Assembly: GCA_947175695.1 (NCBI GenBank)
Contig: CAMWNT010000008.1
Coordinates: forward strand, 1 to 39,637
Direction of reading: 5' to 3'
DNA: 39,637 nucleotides
Source: an uncultured Porphyromonadaceae bacterium
GTDB lineage: Bacteria; Bacteroidota; Bacteroidia; Bacteroidales; Muribaculaceae
Of the stretch, positions 33,039 through 39,637 are shown piece after piece. The stretch's first letter is position 1, and the number at the start of each line of letters is the position of its first letter. A program made the position numbers and the translations under genes. The notes beneath the pieces are model-generated. The model made no database searches. It had not been told where the DNA came from and was given only the letters and a program-made list of their open reading frames with translations.

Positions 33039-33833
33039 ATGGATAAATTTATTGAAATCAACGGAGTCCGTCTGCACTATCAGGACACAGGCAACCCCTC
33101 CGGCCGACCGATTGTCATCATGCACGGCTATGGCTGCGAAGTAGCCACAGTGGCTTCCATCGCCCGCATCCTTGAACCGGGGATGCGGGTCATCAATGTC
33201 GACCTTCCCGGTCATGGCCTCTCGGATGAGCCACCGACTCCCTGGGGCGTAGATCTCTACACTCAGTGCATCGAGGGGCTGATCGCGAGCCTCGGGCTGC
33301 GGGATGTGGCATTGCTCGGCCATAGCTTCGGCGGAAGAATAGGATTGTTGCTTTCATCCCGCAATCAAAAGCTGGTCAGCAAGCTTGTGCTTGTCGACGC
33401 GGCAGGCATCAAGCCCAAGCGTAAGCCGAAGTATTATGTAAAGGTCTACACCTACAAGACGCTCAAGCATCTGCTGCCCATTCTGTTCGGCCGCAGTCTC
33501 GGCGCCCGCCTGCTCGACAAATACCGGGGTCGCGCCGGATCGGCCGACTATCGTAATTCATCGCCGATGATGCGCGCGGTCATGAGTCGATGTGTCAACG
33601 AAGATCTCAAGCATGTCATGCCCGCCATCAAGGCGCCGACCCTGCTCATCTGGGGCGAAGACGACACAGCAACCCCAATCAGCGACGCGCGCACCATGGA
33701 ACGTCTTATTCCCGATGCCGGGCTCGTGGCATTCCCCGGATGCGGACACTATAGTTTTCTCGACAATCCCGGTCAATTCAAGGCCGTGCTTCAGTCGTTT
33801 TTCAAAAACGAACTCACTACTCCCAATAATTAA
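33039..33833 (+). CDS. Alpha/beta hydrolase
   Basis: A 264-residue alpha/beta-fold hydrolase. The oxyanion loop is HGYGCE (29-34), the nucleophile elbow GHSFGG with Ser96, the acid in WGEDDTATP and the base in FPGCGHYSFLDNP. The ATG at 33039 is chosen because the fold starts there (FIEINGVRLHYQDTG). No lid or signal peptide is seen, so it is probably cytoplasmic. It begins 19 bp after aguB and ends 12 bp before a Mur ligase, so it belongs to the same transcript. Substrate is unknown; context suggests an ester or amide related to polyamine or envelope chemistry. Confidence 0.88.
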   Translation: MDKFIEINGVRLHYQDTGNPSGRPIVIMHGYGCEVATVASIARILEPGMRVINVDLPGHGLSDEPPTPWGVDLYTQCIEGLIASLGLRDVALLGHSFGGRIGLLLSSRNQKLVSKLVLVDAAGIKPKRKPKYYVKVYTYKTLKHLLPILFGRSLGARLLDKYRGRAGSADYRNSSPMMRAVMSRCVNEDLKHVMPAIKAPTLLIWGEDDTATPISDARTMERLIPDAGLVAFPGCGHYSFLDNPGQFKAVLQSFFKNELTTPNN

Positions 33834-33845
33834 CAACTACGAAAG

Positions 33846-35447
33846 ATGACCCCTTTCCTTATAGCAATATATATAGTGTGTGGAGTCTACATGCTGCTCA
33901 ATTTCAAGCGCGACATCCACATGCTTCAGCAAAATTCCTATCGCATCTCCCGCTATTGGCGTTGGCTTGAAAACGGCAATATCCTGACGGGCTGGCGCTT
34001 GGTCGACATCGCATTGATATTCCTCTTGCTTTCGACTCTGCTCAATCCGCCGTTGTGTCTGCTCGCAGCCGCTCTCACCGCGCTATGCAAATGCTGGCCC
34101 CTGCTTAAGGCGCGCCATAAACTGCCGCTGAAATTTACACGCCGCGTATGGCGTATATACACAGTCACGGGCATTCTCGCTCTGATCCCCGCTTCGCTCG
34201 CTGTCGCTTTCTTCGGTGGCCGGGATGATATGGTGGATTTCTACAGCGGTCCCTGCGTGGCGGTGGCCATAATGCTGTTCATATCTTTGCTCAGCTTCCT
34301 CTTCGTCATCGCCGCCGTCTGGTTGTTGCGTCCCGTCGAGAAGCATATCAATCGCAAATACTGGCTTGATGCCCGACGGATTCTGAAGAGCATGCCGGAT
34401 CTGAAAATCATCGGCATCACAGGCTCGTATGGCAAGACTTCGACCAAACACTATCTTCACACTATCCTCTCCGAGCGCTTTGAGACACTGATGACGCCCG
34501 GCAGCTACAACACTCCGATGGGGGTGATCCGCACGGTCCGCGAGATGATGAAGCCTTATACGGAGATCTTTATCTGCGAGATGGGCGCCAAGCAGAAAGG
34601 CGATATCAAGGAGATCTGCGACCTCGTGGATCCGCAATGCGGCATCATTACGGCTGTCGGCCCGATGCATCTTGAGACTTTCGGCAACCTCGACACCGTC
34701 TGCTCCACGAAGTTCGAACTTGCCGACGCTATTCCGGCCGAGGGGTTTGTCGTGGTCAACAATGATTTTGCGCCGTGTGCGGCGCGTGAGGTGTCCAACA
34801 CCGAAGCGATTCGTTATGGCGTAAGCAATCCCGAAGGGTGCGACTATAAGGCTGTCGATATCGACTATTCGCCTGAGGGTACGTCGTTTGTTGTCGAAAG
34901 TCGCGACGGCCGGCGGATGGAATTCCACACGCGCCTGATCGGCGAATGCAATATCTCGAATCTCATGGCCGCCATTATCATGGCTCTGCGCATGGGAATG
35001 GATGAGGATTCGATCCGACGCGGAGTGGCGCGCATCGAGCAGGTCGAACATCGCTTGAGCGTCAAGAAGGGCGCGGGCGGCGTCACTATAATCGACGATG
35101 CGTTCAATTCGAATCCCGATGGCTCGAAGATGGCGCTCGAAGTGCTCGGCAGTTTCAAGTCGGGTCGCCGCATCTGCGTCACTCCCGGCATGATCGAACT
35201 CGGCGACCGCCGCGAGGAGCTCAACGCAGAGCTCGGCCGGCATATCGGACGCAACGCCGACATCGCCATCATCGTCAATGCGTATAATCGCGATGCACTT
35301 GTAGAGGGAATTCTTTCGACCGATTTCGACAAGAAAAACCTATATGTAGTCCACGACTTCCGGCAGGCGCAGGAGCGACTGGCCTCGATCTTGCGTCAGG
35401 GCGACGTCGTGCTCTACGAAAACGACCTTCCCGACGCCTTTAAATAA
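33846..35447 (+). CDS. Membrane-anchored Mur ligase family protein (MurF-like)
   Basis: Residues 1-165 contain about four predicted membrane spans (residues about 2-19, 52-80, 104-123, 137-162) in place of the usual N-terminal UDP-binding domain of MurF. The central ATP-binding domain begins with GITGSYGKTST (P-loop 193-200) and continues with NTPMGVI, ICEMGAKQKGDI, the GPMHLETFG segment and the AFNSNPDG segment near the C-terminal domain, all as in MurF. Mur ligases join an amino acid, dipeptide or amine to a carboxylate with ATP. With no UDP-sugar domain and a membrane anchor, the substrate may be lipid-linked. 533 residues. It is fourth in the agu operon and is followed by a terminator. 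It may be annotated murF elsewhere, but whether it makes the standard precursor is doubtful. Confidence 0.85.
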   Translation: MTPFLIAIYIVCGVYMLLNFKRDIHMLQQNSYRISRYWRWLENGNILTGWRLVDIALIFLLLSTLLNPPLCLLAAALTALCKCWPLLKARHKLPLKFTRRVWRIYTVTGILALIPASLAVAFFGGRDDMVDFYSGPCVAVAIMLFISLLSFLFVIAAVWLLRPVEKHINRKYWLDARRILKSMPDLKIIGITGSYGKTSTKHYLHTILSERFETLMTPGSYNTPMGVIRTVREMMKPYTEIFICEMGAKQKGDIKEICDLVDPQCGIITAVGPMHLETFGNLDTVCSTKFELADAIPAEGFVVVNNDFAPCAAREVSNTEAIRYGVSNPEGCDYKAVDIDYSPEGTSFVVESRDGRRMEFHTRLIGECNISNLMAAIIMALRMGMDEDSIRRGVARIEQVEHRLSVKKGAGGVTIIDDAFNSNPDGSKMALEVLGSFKSGRRICVTPGMIELGDRREELNAELGRHIGRNADIAIIVNAYNRDALVEGILSTDFDKKNLYVVHDFRQAQERLASILRQGDVVLYENDLPDAFK

Positions 35448-35474
35448 TACGGTGATAATTCACCACTGAATAGC

Positions 35475-35510
35475 GAAGCTCCCTTGACATTCCAGAGTCA
35501 AGGGAGCTTC
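35475..35510 (+). terminator. Terminator of the agu-Mur ligase operon
   Basis: GAAGCTCCCTTGAC (35475-35488) pairs perfectly over 14 bp with 35497-35510 around an 8-nt loop. The following bases are only moderately T-rich. Confidence 0.7.
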
Positions 35511-35527
35511 GTCGTCTATCGTATAAT

Positions 35528-35579
35528 TGCAATCCGGTTGCAAAATGTCGGAGATGACGCGCTTTGCAACCGGATTGCA
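35528..35579 (+). promoter_or_regulatory. Double palindromic operator upstream of metal-export genes
   Basis: TGCAATCCGGTTGCAAA (35528-35544) is repeated in perfect inverted orientation at 35563-35579, 18 nt apart. Each arm is itself a near-dyad, TTGCAA-N5-TTGCAA. The second arm lies 12 bp before the -7 element at 35592, overlapping the -33 region, a place where a bound protein would block transcription. A metal-sensing repressor (Fur/Zur-like or similar) is inferred from the neighbouring genes. Confidence 0.65.
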
Positions 35580-35591
35580 TGAAATATCTTC

Positions 35592-35599
35592 TAAATTTG
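35592..35599 (+). promoter_or_regulatory. Bacteroidota -7 element for the HMA-ATPase pair
   Basis: TAAATTTG matches TAnnTTTG; predicted start near 35606, 31 nt before the HMA gene. No clean TTTG lies at -33, which suits a regulated promoter. Confidence 0.5.
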
Positions 35600-35636
35600 C
35601 TGTTGAAATAATAAGCGAAAAAATAAAATTTAAGAT

Positions 35637-35855
35637 ATGAAGAAGACTTATAAGATTGAGGTGGATTGCGCCAACTGCGCCAACCTCGTGGAAGAAGCAG
35701 CCTCGAAAGTGGCCGGTGTCAAGGAACTTTCGATATCCTTCATGACTCAAAAGATGAAAATCACTTTCGAAGAAGATGCCGACATCGATCGCGTAATTGC
35801 CGACATAGCCAAAACGGCTCGCAAGATTGAGCCGGATTTCGAGATCAAGGATTAG
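35637..35855 (+). CDS. Heavy-metal-associated (HMA) domain protein, metallochaperone
   Basis: A 72-residue protein consisting of one HMA domain with the metal-binding pair Cys11-x-x-Cys14 in DCANCANLVEEAA; the beta-alpha-beta-beta-alpha-beta pattern is complete. It would bind a soft metal ion in the cytoplasm and hand it to the ATPase encoded 71 bp downstream, which lacks an HMA domain of its own. The Asp before the first Cys is typical of Zn/Cd/Pb-type HMA domains, where Cu-type domains have GMTC. Confidence 0.9.
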   Translation: MKKTYKIEVDCANCANLVEEAASKVAGVKELSISFMTQKMKITFEEDADIDRVIADIAKTARKIEPDFEIKD

Positions 35856-35926
35856 TCGGATCCACATCCCGCGTCGGGCCGCGAAAGGTCGAATCCCGCG
35901 TTGACCCCATTAAATTTCCCCTGCTT

Positions 35927-37834
35927 ATGAATAAAAAACAACGCAAAATGCTCCTGCGTATAATCGTCGCCATCGTGTTGACGATCGCATTGCAGATAGT
36001 CGGTGTCGCGGGCCTGCCGCGTCTCGGTTTGTATCTGATCGTCTACCTTATAATAGGCTACGATATACTTTGGAAAGCCCTCCAGGGCATCTTCTATGGC
36101 CGGGTATTCGATGAGAATTTCCTTATGGCCGTGGCCACAGTCGGTGCGTTTGCGTTGGCCATATATGAGAAAAGCGGTGATTATCTCGAAGCGATCGCAG
36201 TCATGCTCTTCTATCAGATCGGCGAGTTTTTTCAGAGCTACGCCGTCGGGAAGAGCCGTCGCGATATCGCCGCGCTGATGGATATTCGCCCCGACTATGC
36301 CAATATCGAGCGCGACGGCAAGATCGTCAAGGTCGATCCCGACGATGTGGAGGTCGGTCAGACAATCATCCTTATGCCGGGCGAGAAAGTGCCGATCGAC
36401 GGTGTTGTCGAGGCGGGCGATTCGTCGCTCGACACTTCTGCGCTGACCGGCGAGTCGATCCCGCGTGAAGTCGGCCGGGGCGATGAGGTGGTCAGCGGGA
36501 GTATCAATATCTCGGGGCTGCTCAAGGTCAGAACCACCAAAGAATTCGGCGAGTCGGCCGTCTCCAGGATTCTTGAGCTTGTGGAAGATGCCGCATCGCG
36601 GAAATCGAAGTCGGAGAGCTTTATCTCCCGCTTCGCGAGGGTCTACACTCCGGCCGTGTGCTATGGTGCGTTGGCTGTGGCGATCCTCCCTCCGCTATTC
36701 ATGATTCTCTTCTGTGGCTCACCGTTTGACTTCGCTACATTCGAGACGTGGGTGTATCGCGCACTTGTATTTCTCGTCATCAGTTGCCCGTGTGCGTTGG
36801 TGGTCAGTATTCCGTTGTCGTTTTTCGCCGGAATCGGAGGGGCGAGCCGTGAGGGGATTCTCGTCAAAGGGGGCAATGTGTTGGAAACTCTGTCGAAGGT
36901 AAAGAGAGTCGTCTTCGACAAAACCGGCACCTTGACCGAAGGAGTGTTTCAGGTCAATGCGTATCATGATCCCTCGGATCATGATCTGAAAGAGAGCAAA
37001 GCGCGTCTGCTCGAATATGCCGCAATGGCGGAGTCATCGTCGACCCATCCGATCGCGAAGTCTCTTCTCCGGGCATACGGACGCAAGGTCGACCGTAGCC
37101 GGATTTCGGATCTTCACGAAATTAGTGGCCATGGTGTGATCGCCGTGATCGACGGCATGAGGATTGCGGTCGGTAATGAAAAACTGATGGTCGATCAAGG
37201 AGTCGAGCCTTGCCATTGCCATACCGCGGGAACTATTGTCCACCTCTCCATCGACGGCCGCTATGCAGGGCACATTGTGCTCGGTGATGTTGTCAAACCG
37301 ACTTCTGCGGCGGCCATCACCGACTTGCGTCGGTCGGGCGTGGATCGCACCGTGATGCTGACCGGTGATGCGCCGGCCGTAGCCGAGCAGGTCGCGACGC
37401 GGCTTGGCATCGATGAGGTTTACAGTCGTCTGCTCCCGGCCGACAAGGTGGCTCGACTTGAGGAGATAATGGGTGCGCCGGGCAATGGCATGACGGCCTA
37501 TGTCGGCGACGGCATCAACGATGCGCCTGTCTTGTCGCGTGCCGATCTCGGTATTGCTATGGGTGCGTTAGGGAGCGATGCCGCCATTGAGGCGGCCGAC
37601 GTCGTACTGATGGACGACGATCCCTCAAAGATCGGCAAAGCGATCCGCATCTCGCGCAAATGCCTGCGCATTGTATGGGAAAACATCATCATGGCGATCG
37701 GCATCAAAGGGGTCTGCCTGATCCTAAGCGTCTTCGGTATCGTCAACATGTGGCTTGCCATCTTCGCCGATGTCGGCGTCATGATCCTCGCCGTGCTCAA
37801 CGCCATCCGCGCCATGCGCGTCAAACGCTCCTGA
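35927..37834 (+). CDS. zntA: P1B-type heavy-metal-exporting ATPase (Zn/Cd type)
   Basis: Pumps divalent soft metals (Zn, Cd, Pb) out of the cytoplasm with ATP. The 635 residues contain the actuator motif LTGESIP, the membrane metal site CPC (287-289), the phosphorylation site DKTGT (Asp331), the nucleotide-domain STHPIAKSL (HP motif), and the hinge GDGINDAP. No N-terminal HMA domain is present; it is supplied by the separate gene upstream. The nucleotide domain has a Cys-His-Cys-His stretch (EPCHCHTAG), which could bind metal. A CPC motif with a DCANC-type chaperone favours Zn/Cd over Cu. The stop codon lies in the stem of the terminator. Confidence 0.93.
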   Translation: MNKKQRKMLLRIIVAIVLTIALQIVGVAGLPRLGLYLIVYLIIGYDILWKALQGIFYGRVFDENFLMAVATVGAFALAIYEKSGDYLEAIAVMLFYQIGEFFQSYAVGKSRRDIAALMDIRPDYANIERDGKIVKVDPDDVEVGQTIILMPGEKVPIDGVVEAGDSSLDTSALTGESIPREVGRGDEVVSGSINISGLLKVRTTKEFGESAVSRILELVEDAASRKSKSESFISRFARVYTPAVCYGALAVAILPPLFMILFCGSPFDFATFETWVYRALVFLVISCPCALVVSIPLSFFAGIGGASREGILVKGGNVLETLSKVKRVVFDKTGTLTEGVFQVNAYHDPSDHDLKESKARLLEYAAMAESSSTHPIAKSLLRAYGRKVDRSRISDLHEISGHGVIAVIDGMRIAVGNEKLMVDQGVEPCHCHTAGTIVHLSIDGRYAGHIVLGDVVKPTSAAAITDLRRSGVDRTVMLTGDAPAVAEQVATRLGIDEVYSRLLPADKVARLEEIMGAPGNGMTAYVGDGINDAPVLSRADLGIAMGALGSDAAIEAADVVLMDDDPSKIGKAIRISRKCLRIVWENIIMAIGIKGVCLILSVFGIVNMWLAIFADVGVMILAVLNAIRAMRVKRS

Positions 37835-37873
37835 CGCCGCATCCCCGTCAGATGTCGTTGGATGCGGCGTCAG
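37831..37873 (+). terminator. Terminator of the metal-export operon
   Basis: CTGACGCCGCATCC (37831-37844) pairs perfectly over 14 bp with 37860-37873; the ATPase stop codon is in the left arm. Confidence 0.7.
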
Positions 37874-38039
37874 CGATAGTCGTCGGTCAATACTCTTTAC
37901 TAAAGATTATGCACACCGATGCATCCGCCCATCGAAAGGGCTACATTTCTCTTTTAATCGCGACTTTCTATATCCGAGCTTGCGCAGGCATGATGTATAC
38001 CTTAGTGATCTATGAGACGTAAATATAGGAGATTTGACA

Positions 38040-38381
38040 ATGGAAAATTTTGAATACTATTCGCTTATAAGTGAATGCGGCGACGAATCTCTTCAAGAGC
38101 TTAACAAGCTCGGGAGGGCTGGATGGGAATTGGTTTCGGTTGTGCCGTGCGGTGTATACTTGCACTTCTATTTTAAGAGAGTTGTAAGAGTGATCAACGA
38201 ACGCCCGAATCTCTCTCCTACGGCGAAATATACGGTAGGTCAAGCCGCAGAAATCCTCGGATTCAGTCGGCGACACATACTGAATCTCGCCAAATGCGGA
38301 ATGCTGAGATATTCCGTCAGTTCGACTAACGGACGCAAGATGTTCTTAGGCCGCGATTTGGTTGCTTTTTGGCAACGATGA
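38040..38381 (+). CDS. Small protein with DUF4177-like part and excisionase-type HTH
   Basis: A 113-residue protein. Residues about 3-50 (FEYYSLISECGDESLQELNKL, then GWELVSVVP and HFYFKR) resemble the short DUF4177 fold. Residues about 62-113 are a winged helix-turn-helix of the excisionase/MerR type: YTVGQAAEILGFSRRHILNL, then NGRKMFLGRDLVAFWQR. The ATG at 38040 is used; a TTG two codons earlier is possible. A DNA-binding regulator or a recombination directionality factor is likely. It converges on a related gene at 38605-38829, with which it shares the C-terminal NGR...G...FW pattern. Confidence 0.75.
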   Translation: MENFEYYSLISECGDESLQELNKLGRAGWELVSVVPCGVYLHFYFKRVVRVINERPNLSPTAKYTVGQAAEILGFSRRHILNLAKCGMLRYSVSSTNGRKMFLGRDLVAFWQR

Positions 38382-38604
38382 ATCCCAAGAAACGGTTTAA
38401 ATTTAACACGATTAAAGAATTCAGACTCTTCGGAGGGAATATTTTCATCCACTCAAAGGTCTTTTTCGGTGTTTTTGTCCGAATTCATCGACCGTCAATT
38501 TGCAATTGCTCCCCCGAATCCGAATGAAAATCTCTCGAAAAATCCTCTTTGAGTGAAAGTTAAACTTAAACCGTTGCTAAGATTTTCTCTGATTGGAGAA
38601 CTGA
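38382..38604. repeat. Imperfect inverted repeat between two convergent HTH genes
   Basis: AACGGTTTAAATTTAAC (38391-38407) is repeated inverted with one mismatch at 38559-38575. Inside each arm, CACTCAAAG and ATTTTCAT also recur, in a different order, so the arms are related but not collinear. No gene is seen between them. Confidence 0.6.
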
Positions 38605-38829
38605 TTAAAGGCTCTTCCAAAATCTCTTTACCTCCTTTCCCGAGAATACCCTGCGTCCGTTTATTCCCGGCGTGTAGTCAATCCCTCCGAATTTTTTACC
38701 AAGCTCCGCATACTTGCGGAGTGTTTCGCGACTCATTGGTTTTCCGGGGCGACCAAGTATGCGACATACGTCATTCATTCCTCCCTTCCAATTGTCGGGA
38801 ATGTCGGGGCATGTGTTAGTGAGGTTCAT
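38605..38829 (-). CDS. Excisionase-like HTH protein
   Basis: A 74-residue protein with an HTH pattern (MNDVCRILGRPGKPMSRETL) and a C-terminal wing NGRRVFSGKEVKRFWKSL, like the excisionase/helix-turn-helix 17 families. The ATG at 38829 overlaps the TGA of the upstream 64-residue gene as ATGA, so translation is probably coupled; a longer frame to 38883 exists but is less likely. It faces the HTH gene at 38040-38381 across an inverted repeat. Confidence 0.65.
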   Translation of the reverse strand: MNLTNTCPDIPDNWKGGMNDVCRILGRPGKPMSRETLRKYAELGKKFGGIDYTPGINGRRVFSGKEVKRFWKSL

Positions 38830-39020
38830 AAAGAGTATCCTTTCTCCACCCTTATTGAAATGGTCATACCTACGCCGGAGCATCCTTTGACATATTCACC
38901 ACCGACAGCTCGCGGATGGTGATTACGCACATAATATTCCATGCGTTGTTGCGACTGAGAATCAGCTATCGATATCGCACGGAACGCTTTCTCGCGTCTG
39001 TCCGGCTTAATTGCCTCCAT
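38826..39020 (-). CDS. Small basic protein of unknown function, coupled to the HTH gene
   Basis: A 64-residue frame from ATG at 39020 to a TGA that overlaps the next gene's ATG by 4 bp (ATGA). The product is basic and polar at its start (IKPDRREKAFRAISIAD) with an aromatic middle (MEYYVRNHHPRAVGG). I do not recognise it. The coupling to a plausible HTH gene is the main support. Its leader contains C8 and C6 tracts. Confidence 0.45.
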   Translation of the reverse strand: MEAIKPDRREKAFRAISIADSQSQQRMEYYVRNHHPRAVGGEYVKGCSGVGMTISIRVEKGYSL

Positions 39021-39033
39021 CGCATTTAGTGTT

Positions 39034-39062
39034 CCCCCCCCAGTAGAGGAGCTAATCCCCCC
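39034..39062. repeat. Two poly-C tracts in a divergent promoter region
   Basis: Eight consecutive C residues at 39034-39041 and six at 39057-39062, each followed by a similar purine-rich segment (AGTAGAGGAG and AACTGGAGG), so the unit looks like a degenerate tandem repeat. Confidence 0.6.
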
Positions 39063-39094
39063 AACTGGAGGTCGCCTATCTCGCAGATTTTTGG

Positions 39095-39102
39095 TAACTT
39101 TG
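39095..39102 (+). promoter_or_regulatory. Bacteroidota -7 element for the frameshifted gene
   Basis: TAACTTTG matches TAnnTTTG; predicted start near 39109, so the ATG at 39112 would be almost leaderless and the ATG at 39130 has a leader of about 20 nt. Confidence 0.45.
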
Positions 39103-39111
39103 TAGGAACAA

Positions 39112-39617
39112 ATGACACTTCAAAATCTTATGGAACAGCCCATCAAAGTATATGTGATTTCCGACCCGCTCGCCATCAACTTTCTTGTTGATGATGATAT
39201 TGACGGCTTCAAGGAATACCTCGACTCCGACGATATGCTCGACTTCCCCGACCCCGAAATGTTCGAGACCGAGCCAAAGGAGGCGATTATCCGAAACCGC
39301 CTGTACTACGTACCGACGGTTCTCGGAAAAGGCTCAATCAACCTCGTGTCGGGCTTCGAGAAAACAAAGTCTTGCTCAACCACGATAAGGAGCGCGTTCT
39401 CGTCCGACTTCGTGGCGATGGCCCGAAGATCTTCCCGAAAACCACGCTTGAAGCCATGGGCTTCAAGTTCTCAGGTGAATACTATCTCGGCTTCGAGATA
39501 GTGTACTTCAATCCAGTTCCCGGCATTGACCCCAACGCTTACGAACTGGAGCGCAAAGGGCGGCAAACTACCGTTCCATATTTCACAACGTTTAATAAAT
39601 TCAATACTCGTGGTTAA
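39112..39617 (+). pseudogene. Frameshifted gene of unknown function (about 168 aa if repaired)
   Basis: The frame from 39112 (or the ATG at 39130, MEQPIKVYV) encodes an acidic N-terminal half to about 39360 (INLVSGFEK), after which its translation becomes Ser/Arg-rich nonsense until 39501. From about 39361 a different frame continues sensibly, VLLNHDKERVLVRLRGDGPK, then FKFSGEYYLGFEIVYFNPVPG, to a stop at 39617. Adding one A to the AAAA run at 39361-39364 restores one continuous protein (EKNKVLLNHDK). This may be a true mutation, a sequencing error in a homopolymer or, less likely, programmed frameshifting. I do not recognise the family. Confidence 0.6.
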
Positions 39618-39637
39618 AGTCATTTGCTACTTATTGA

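Noticed and set aside
34083-35243. A 386-codon minus-strand frame
   Set aside because: Antisense to the Mur ligase; His/Asp/Arg-rich translation typical of a coding shadow.
39355-39370. Programmed -1 ribosomal frameshift
   Set aside because: No canonical slippery heptamer (X XXY YYZ) in the right phase and no obvious downstream stimulator; a one-base deletion explains it more simply.

Overview
The window looks like a chromosomal segment of a Bacteroidota (Bacteroidales) bacterium, probably a Muribaculaceae-like gut species. The evidence is direct: at least ten intergenic sites match the Bacteroidota promoter signature TAnnTTTG (with TTTG about 20 nt upstream in the best cases), genes mostly lack Shine-Dalgarno sequences, and families typical of this phylum are present (DUF4924, the lipoprotein form of TamA called TamL, DUF1599 plus DoxX). 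The genus assignment is inference. No tRNA, rRNA, CRISPR array or complete insertion sequence was seen.

Layout. 1-2024 (minus strand, AT-richer): the start of a phage-defence locus, a BrxC/PglY-type (DUF6079) ATPase cut by the left edge, preceded by a small BrxF-like gene and, behind its own promoter and terminator, a 52-residue membrane protein. 2230-6723 (minus): DUF4924, prfC, two family-2 glycosyltransferases and an acidic small protein. 7033-12317 (plus): a metallo-beta-lactamase/acyl-ACP thioesterase fusion, tamL, a HAD phosphatase and a secreted coiled-coil protein, closed by a strong terminator. 12697-13449: nitroreductase. 13450-14008: gene-free, hairpin-rich. 14009-17511 (minus): the classical thrS-infC-rpmI-rplT translation operon. 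17656-19704 (minus): a TPR lipoprotein. 19997-26518 (plus): lysA, a SpoU-type RNA methyltransferase, radA, nfo and an SLC45-like MFS transporter with a large inserted domain. 26641-30745: yraN and nadC (minus), rlmH (plus), DoxX and DUF1599 (minus).

31054-35447 (plus) is one tight four-gene cluster: agmatine deiminase and N-carbamoylputrescine amidase (agmatine to putrescine), then an alpha/beta hydrolase and a membrane-anchored Mur ligase; the combination suggests polyamine metabolism coupled to a cell-envelope ligation. 35637-37834 is a heavy-metal export pair (HMA metallochaperone and P1B-type ATPase) behind a striking double palindromic operator. 37874-39637 is accessory DNA: two convergent excisionase-like HTH genes around an inverted repeat, a translationally coupled small gene, poly-C tracts and a frameshifted gene.

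The strongest candidates for something new are the BREX-like module with its degenerate BrxF partner and upstream membrane peptide, the MBL-thioesterase fusion, the agu-hydrolase-Mur ligase operon, the MFS insertion, the tandem operator, and the convergent HTH pair. A dispersed AT-rich intergenic element with the core CAC[G/T]ATTAAA recurs in at least four places.
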